A DNA stretch of 9,545 nt from Myxococcales bacterium (GTDB lineage: Bacteria > Myxococcota_A > Bradymonadia > Bradymonadales > Bradymonadaceae): assembly GCA_007120615.1 (NCBI GenBank), contig SKNI01000656.1, positions 1 through 9,545 of the forward strand, in the 5' to 3' direction. Shown here one piece after another: positions 7,731 to 9,545 of the stretch. Position 1 is the first letter of the stretch. Each line of letters begins with the position of its first letter. The notes below the pieces were generated by a model, which saw only the letters and a list, made by a program, of their open reading frames with translations, searched no databases and was not told where the DNA came from. The translations under genes were made by a program, and so were the position numbers.

Positions 7731-7784
7731 GGTCGACCCAACTCCCAAGGTCGACCGCGATCGGTAAACCCAACTCCCGAGGTC
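7731..7784. repeat. 32-bp-spaced direct repeat with GGTCGACC palindromes
   Basis: CCCAACTCCC[AG]AGGTC occurs at 7737-7752 and 7769-7784, 32 bp apart with one difference. The perfect octamer palindrome GGTCGACC lies at 7731-7738 and 7749-7756; the first extends to GGGTCGACCC (7730-7739). The shared TCGAC hints at kinship with the larger array upstream. Confidence 0.7.
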
Positions 7785-7821
7785 AATCTCCTGAAACCGA
7801 TCCCCCTCGTATCCGAGCAAG

Positions 7822-7851
7822 TTGATTATTGGTGGGTACTTGTCGTATGGT
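7822..7851 (+). promoter_or_regulatory. Possible promoter for the barrel-protein gene
   Basis: TTGATT (7822-7827, 4 of 6 to TTGACA) is followed after 18 bp by TATGGT (7846-7851, 4 of 6 to TATAAT), leaving a leader of roughly 90 bases before the ATG at 7948. Just downstream, 7867-7876 (ATCGATCGGT) repeats the core of the first array unit. Match quality is modest. Confidence 0.3.
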
Positions 7852-7947
7852 ATGCCCCGTGCAAATATCGATCGGTGTTCAACGCGCGTTCGTACATGCG
7901 CCGCTGTGCTTCGAAAAAGAGATGATTAGCTCGCTTGAGAGAGATTT

Positions 7948-9090
7948 ATGACCTGGAATGAAAAAGGTGTGGCCGCTGTGTTAGCAGCGGCTTTGATGAT
8001 GGCAGGAGGTGCCGTTTCGGCAGAGCAGATGCCGGATATGGATCCCATCGAAGAGATCGACGGTGCCGATGCCGCGGAGACAGCGATCGAAGACGCCGAA
8101 GATGAGGCGGAAGAAGATCTCGATGACCTCGACGATGATCTCGCCGGGGAAGATGACGACGACGATAAACCCTGGACCATCGGTGGTTCTGCTCGGATGT
8201 CCGTGGGACAGGGAACCTTCGCTCAGGTCTCCAACGATACCCAGTGGGCCGGTGAAGTAGACGACGGCAGCGGCGCGTTCAACCGGGTGAGCATGAATTT
8301 CGGGCTCAACACCAGTTATCGATGGGAAGACTTCTCGTTTTCGGGAAGCACCAGTGTATCTCAGGGACTGACGGCCGGAGGCTCACCAATCGCGAACGCG
8401 CCCTACGAGACTCGGATGGGTAATATCCGCCTCGGGGCCGGTTGGAGTGGATATGAATTTGAGGATCTGGGAATTTCGGTGAGGCCGTCGATCAGCGCGA
8501 GCCTTCCCTCCAGCGCTACGTCCCGGGCTCAAACCTTGATTCTGGGAACGTCGGCGTCGGTAGGTCTGTCGAAGACGTTCTTCAATAACCTGACCCTCTC
8601 CTATTCACTGGGCGGCTCTCGCTCTTTCTTCCGATACACCTCTCCCGTGCTTCAAACGGAGCGTGTTGGAGAAGAAAACGTCTTGATCCGAATGGACGGT
8701 GCAGAGGCTGTGGAGCCGGGACGATTTGCTATCGGTCGAGTCAATACTCCCTGGGGGATGAGCAATAATCTATCCGCCAGCTTTCGACTTGGCAGGGTGG
8801 GAGCAAATGTCAGCTATACTTATACGCGACGATGGTCTTACGCCTGGACCGAAGAAGATGATTTCACCTCCGATATCCAGTGCGTCGGGCGATGCGTGGG
8901 TGACGGCATGTCCGGGGCGATTGGTCTGAGTTATCGACTCAATGACACCCGCTCGTTGAGCGGTGGGCTGAACACCGGCGGTACCCCGAAGACCGCCGAT
9001 CAGCAGAGCTTTAACTTCCCGTTCTGGAACTTCAACGGCGCCTCGGCGAATCGTTCTTCCATCGCTCTTGGGTTGAGTGGAAGTTATTGA
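7948..9090 (+). CDS. Outer-membrane beta-barrel-like protein with acidic N-terminal tail
   Basis: The product has 380 residues, starting at an ATG with a weak GAGAG site just upstream. Residues 1-25 form a Sec signal peptide (hydrophobic 8-23, likely cleaved after AVSA-25). Residues 26-74 are extraordinarily acidic: 27 of 49 are Asp or Glu, ending in EDDDDDK. From about 75 onward the chain alternates polar and hydrophobic residues in many short strands rich in Gly, Ser, Thr and aromatics (for example FSFSGSTSVSQGL and NNLSASFRLG), as in outer-membrane barrels. It ends SSIALGLSGSY, with a terminal aromatic residue matching the beta-signal read by the BAM machinery. Two close cysteines (C312 and C316, in CVGRC) lie in a probable loop and may form a small disulfide. 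I do not recognise a named family; a porin, an assembly protein or a structural barrel are all possible. The acidic tail would sit in the periplasm or plug the barrel and could bind divalent cations. A strong terminator follows. Confidence 0.8.
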   Translation: MTWNEKGVAAVLAAALMMAGGAVSAEQMPDMDPIEEIDGADAAETAIEDAEDEAEEDLDDLDDDLAGEDDDDDKPWTIGGSARMSVGQGTFAQVSNDTQWAGEVDDGSGAFNRVSMNFGLNTSYRWEDFSFSGSTSVSQGLTAGGSPIANAPYETRMGNIRLGAGWSGYEFEDLGISVRPSISASLPSSATSRAQTLILGTSASVGLSKTFFNNLTLSYSLGGSRSFFRYTSPVLQTERVGEENVLIRMDGAEAVEPGRFAIGRVNTPWGMSNNLSASFRLGRVGANVSYTYTRRWSYAWTEEDDFTSDIQCVGRCVGDGMSGAIGLSYRLNDTRSLSGGLNTGGTPKTADQQSFNFPFWNFNGASANRSSIALGLSGSY

Positions 9091-9106
9091 CGGTTAATTG
9101 AACAAT

Positions 9107-9141
9107 AAAAAAGCCCGACCGGCATGCGGTCGGGCTTTTTT
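9107..9141. terminator. Strong bidirectional intrinsic terminator
   Basis: GCCCGACCG (9113-9121) and CGGTCGGGC (9127-9135) form a perfect 9-bp GC-rich stem with a 5-base loop. It is flanked by six A (9107-9112) and six T (9136-9141), which extend the stem and supply a U-tract on either strand. It lies 17 bases after the barrel gene's stop and 30 bases beyond the stop of the leftward DUF547 remnant, so it can end both transcripts. Confidence 0.95.
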
Positions 9142-9170
9142 ATTTCTTGTTCTCTATCTTGTTCTCTACC

Positions 9171-9545
9171 TCAAGGAGTGTCGTTAAGGCCCCAATCATA
9201 ATCCAGAAACTTGGTGGGAGGGTCGTTGTCGTGGTCCTCAATAAACTGACGGACCTCATCGGTGGTGAAGGGAGCGGCGTATTCGGGGAGGATCGACGCG
9301 TGGCCGTGGAAGGAGTCGGTAAGAAAGTCGTCGCTGTACCAGTCCATCACTTTGGGGAGGTAGAGGGTGTCGTTTTCAACGCGCAGAAACTTCTCATCGG
9401 ACAAGATCGCTTCGGTGCGCTCCCGGAGTTGTTCGTCGATCTTATCACCGGTGAAGGCGAACTCGGCCCGACTCCGAGTCGACGTGGGCCTTCAGGAGTT
9501 CCTCGTAGATACCGTGGTCGAAGGATGCATCGCCGTCGTCCCAGC
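9171..9545 (-). pseudogene. DUF547 protein remnant with internal deletion and frameshift, upstream end outside window
   Basis: Two minus-strand frames carry the two ends of a DUF547 domain. Frame one runs from the window edge to a TGA at 9445-9447 and reads ASFDHGIYEELLKAHVDSE then SGRV, the usual DUF547 beginning. Frame two is open from 9491 to the TGA at 9171-9173. It reads FAFTGDKIDEQLRERTEAIL, LYLPKVMDWYSDDF and, at its end, FLDYDWGLN, which match the last third of DUF547 proteins and their typical tail. The two frames overlap on the same DNA (9445-9491), so the roughly 100 residues normally between them, including the conserved AYNA-like and HFALNCAS-like segments, are absent. A single-base error cannot explain this; an internal deletion that also shifted the frame can. 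The 234-bp frame starting at TTG 9404 is only the tail and has no clear ribosome site. Family motifs are recalled, not searched. The protein is very likely non-functional. Confidence 0.72.

Larger units (their letters stand above)
7149..7947. other. Divergent intergenic region, 799 bp, repeat-rich
   Basis: This stretch separates the divergent Roadblock (-) and barrel-protein (+) genes and should contain both promoters. I see no RNA gene and no credible protein gene. From left to right it holds the Roadblock ribosome site, a bulged inverted repeat (7219-7241), three GCACCGT boxes (7293-7330), a palindromic TGACGTCA (7304-7311), the seven-core array (7371-7663), a G/T-rich stretch (about 7664-7735), a 32-bp-spaced repeat pair (7731-7784) and a possible promoter (7822-7851). 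Long stop-free frames on the minus strand here all begin at TTG and arise from the repeats. No clear promoter for the Roadblock gene could be picked. Confidence 0.8.

Noticed and set aside
7692..7732. G-quadruplex from four G-runs (7692, 7700, 7715, 7729)
   Set aside because: Loops of 5, 11 and 11 bases are too long for a convincing stable quadruplex.
8158..8172. Enterokinase-like DDDDK site as a functional processing site
   Set aside because: It is simply the end of a long acidic run; enterokinase is an animal protease and no bacterial role follows.

Overview
The window looks like chromosomal DNA from a Gram-negative, moderately high-GC predatory or social bacterium of the Myxococcota/Bradymonadota type. 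The evidence is the gene set: a Cys-rich lipoprotein with an IgGFc-binding-like domain, a eukaryotic-type Ser/Thr kinase fused to an AAA/STAND ATPase and TPRs, a Roadblock/LC7-fold protein, an outer-membrane beta-barrel and a DUF547 remnant. The lineage is inferred from these families; no rRNA or tRNA is present to confirm it.

Layout. Bases 1-696 (+) hold the 3' part of a gene for a single-pass membrane protein that is open at the window edge. A possible promoter (717-745) precedes 788-2881 (+), a secreted lipoprotein with two six-cysteine modules and an IgGFc-binding-like domain. After a 109-bp gap with a small inverted repeat comes 2991-6716 (+), the 1241-residue kinase-ATPase-TPR protein. 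It converges, with only 3 bp between stop codons, on 6720-7148 (-), a Roadblock/LC7-like protein. Bases 7149-7947 are a 799-bp divergent intergenic region carrying several small repeats and a seven-copy array (about 7371-7663) built around a near-palindromic core, NTCGAYYGGTC, at 41-43 bp spacing. Bases 7948-9090 (+) encode an exported barrel-like outer-membrane protein with a very acidic N-terminal tail, followed by a strong bidirectional terminator (9107-9141). Bases 9171-9545 (-) carry two pieces of a DUF547 protein in different frames with the middle of the domain missing, so this is best read as a pseudogene running off the window.

How the parts relate. Three products are envelope proteins (membrane-anchored protein, surface lipoprotein, outer-membrane barrel) and two are cytoplasmic signalling proteins (kinase-STAND-TPR and Roadblock). 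No operon is certain: the three + strand genes in the left half are separated by about 90-110 bp, and the Roadblock and barrel genes are divergent. No complete defence system, CRISPR array, transposase or prophage gene is visible. The least explained structures are the intergenic array, which may be a protein-binding array or a minisatellite, and the internally deleted DUF547 gene.
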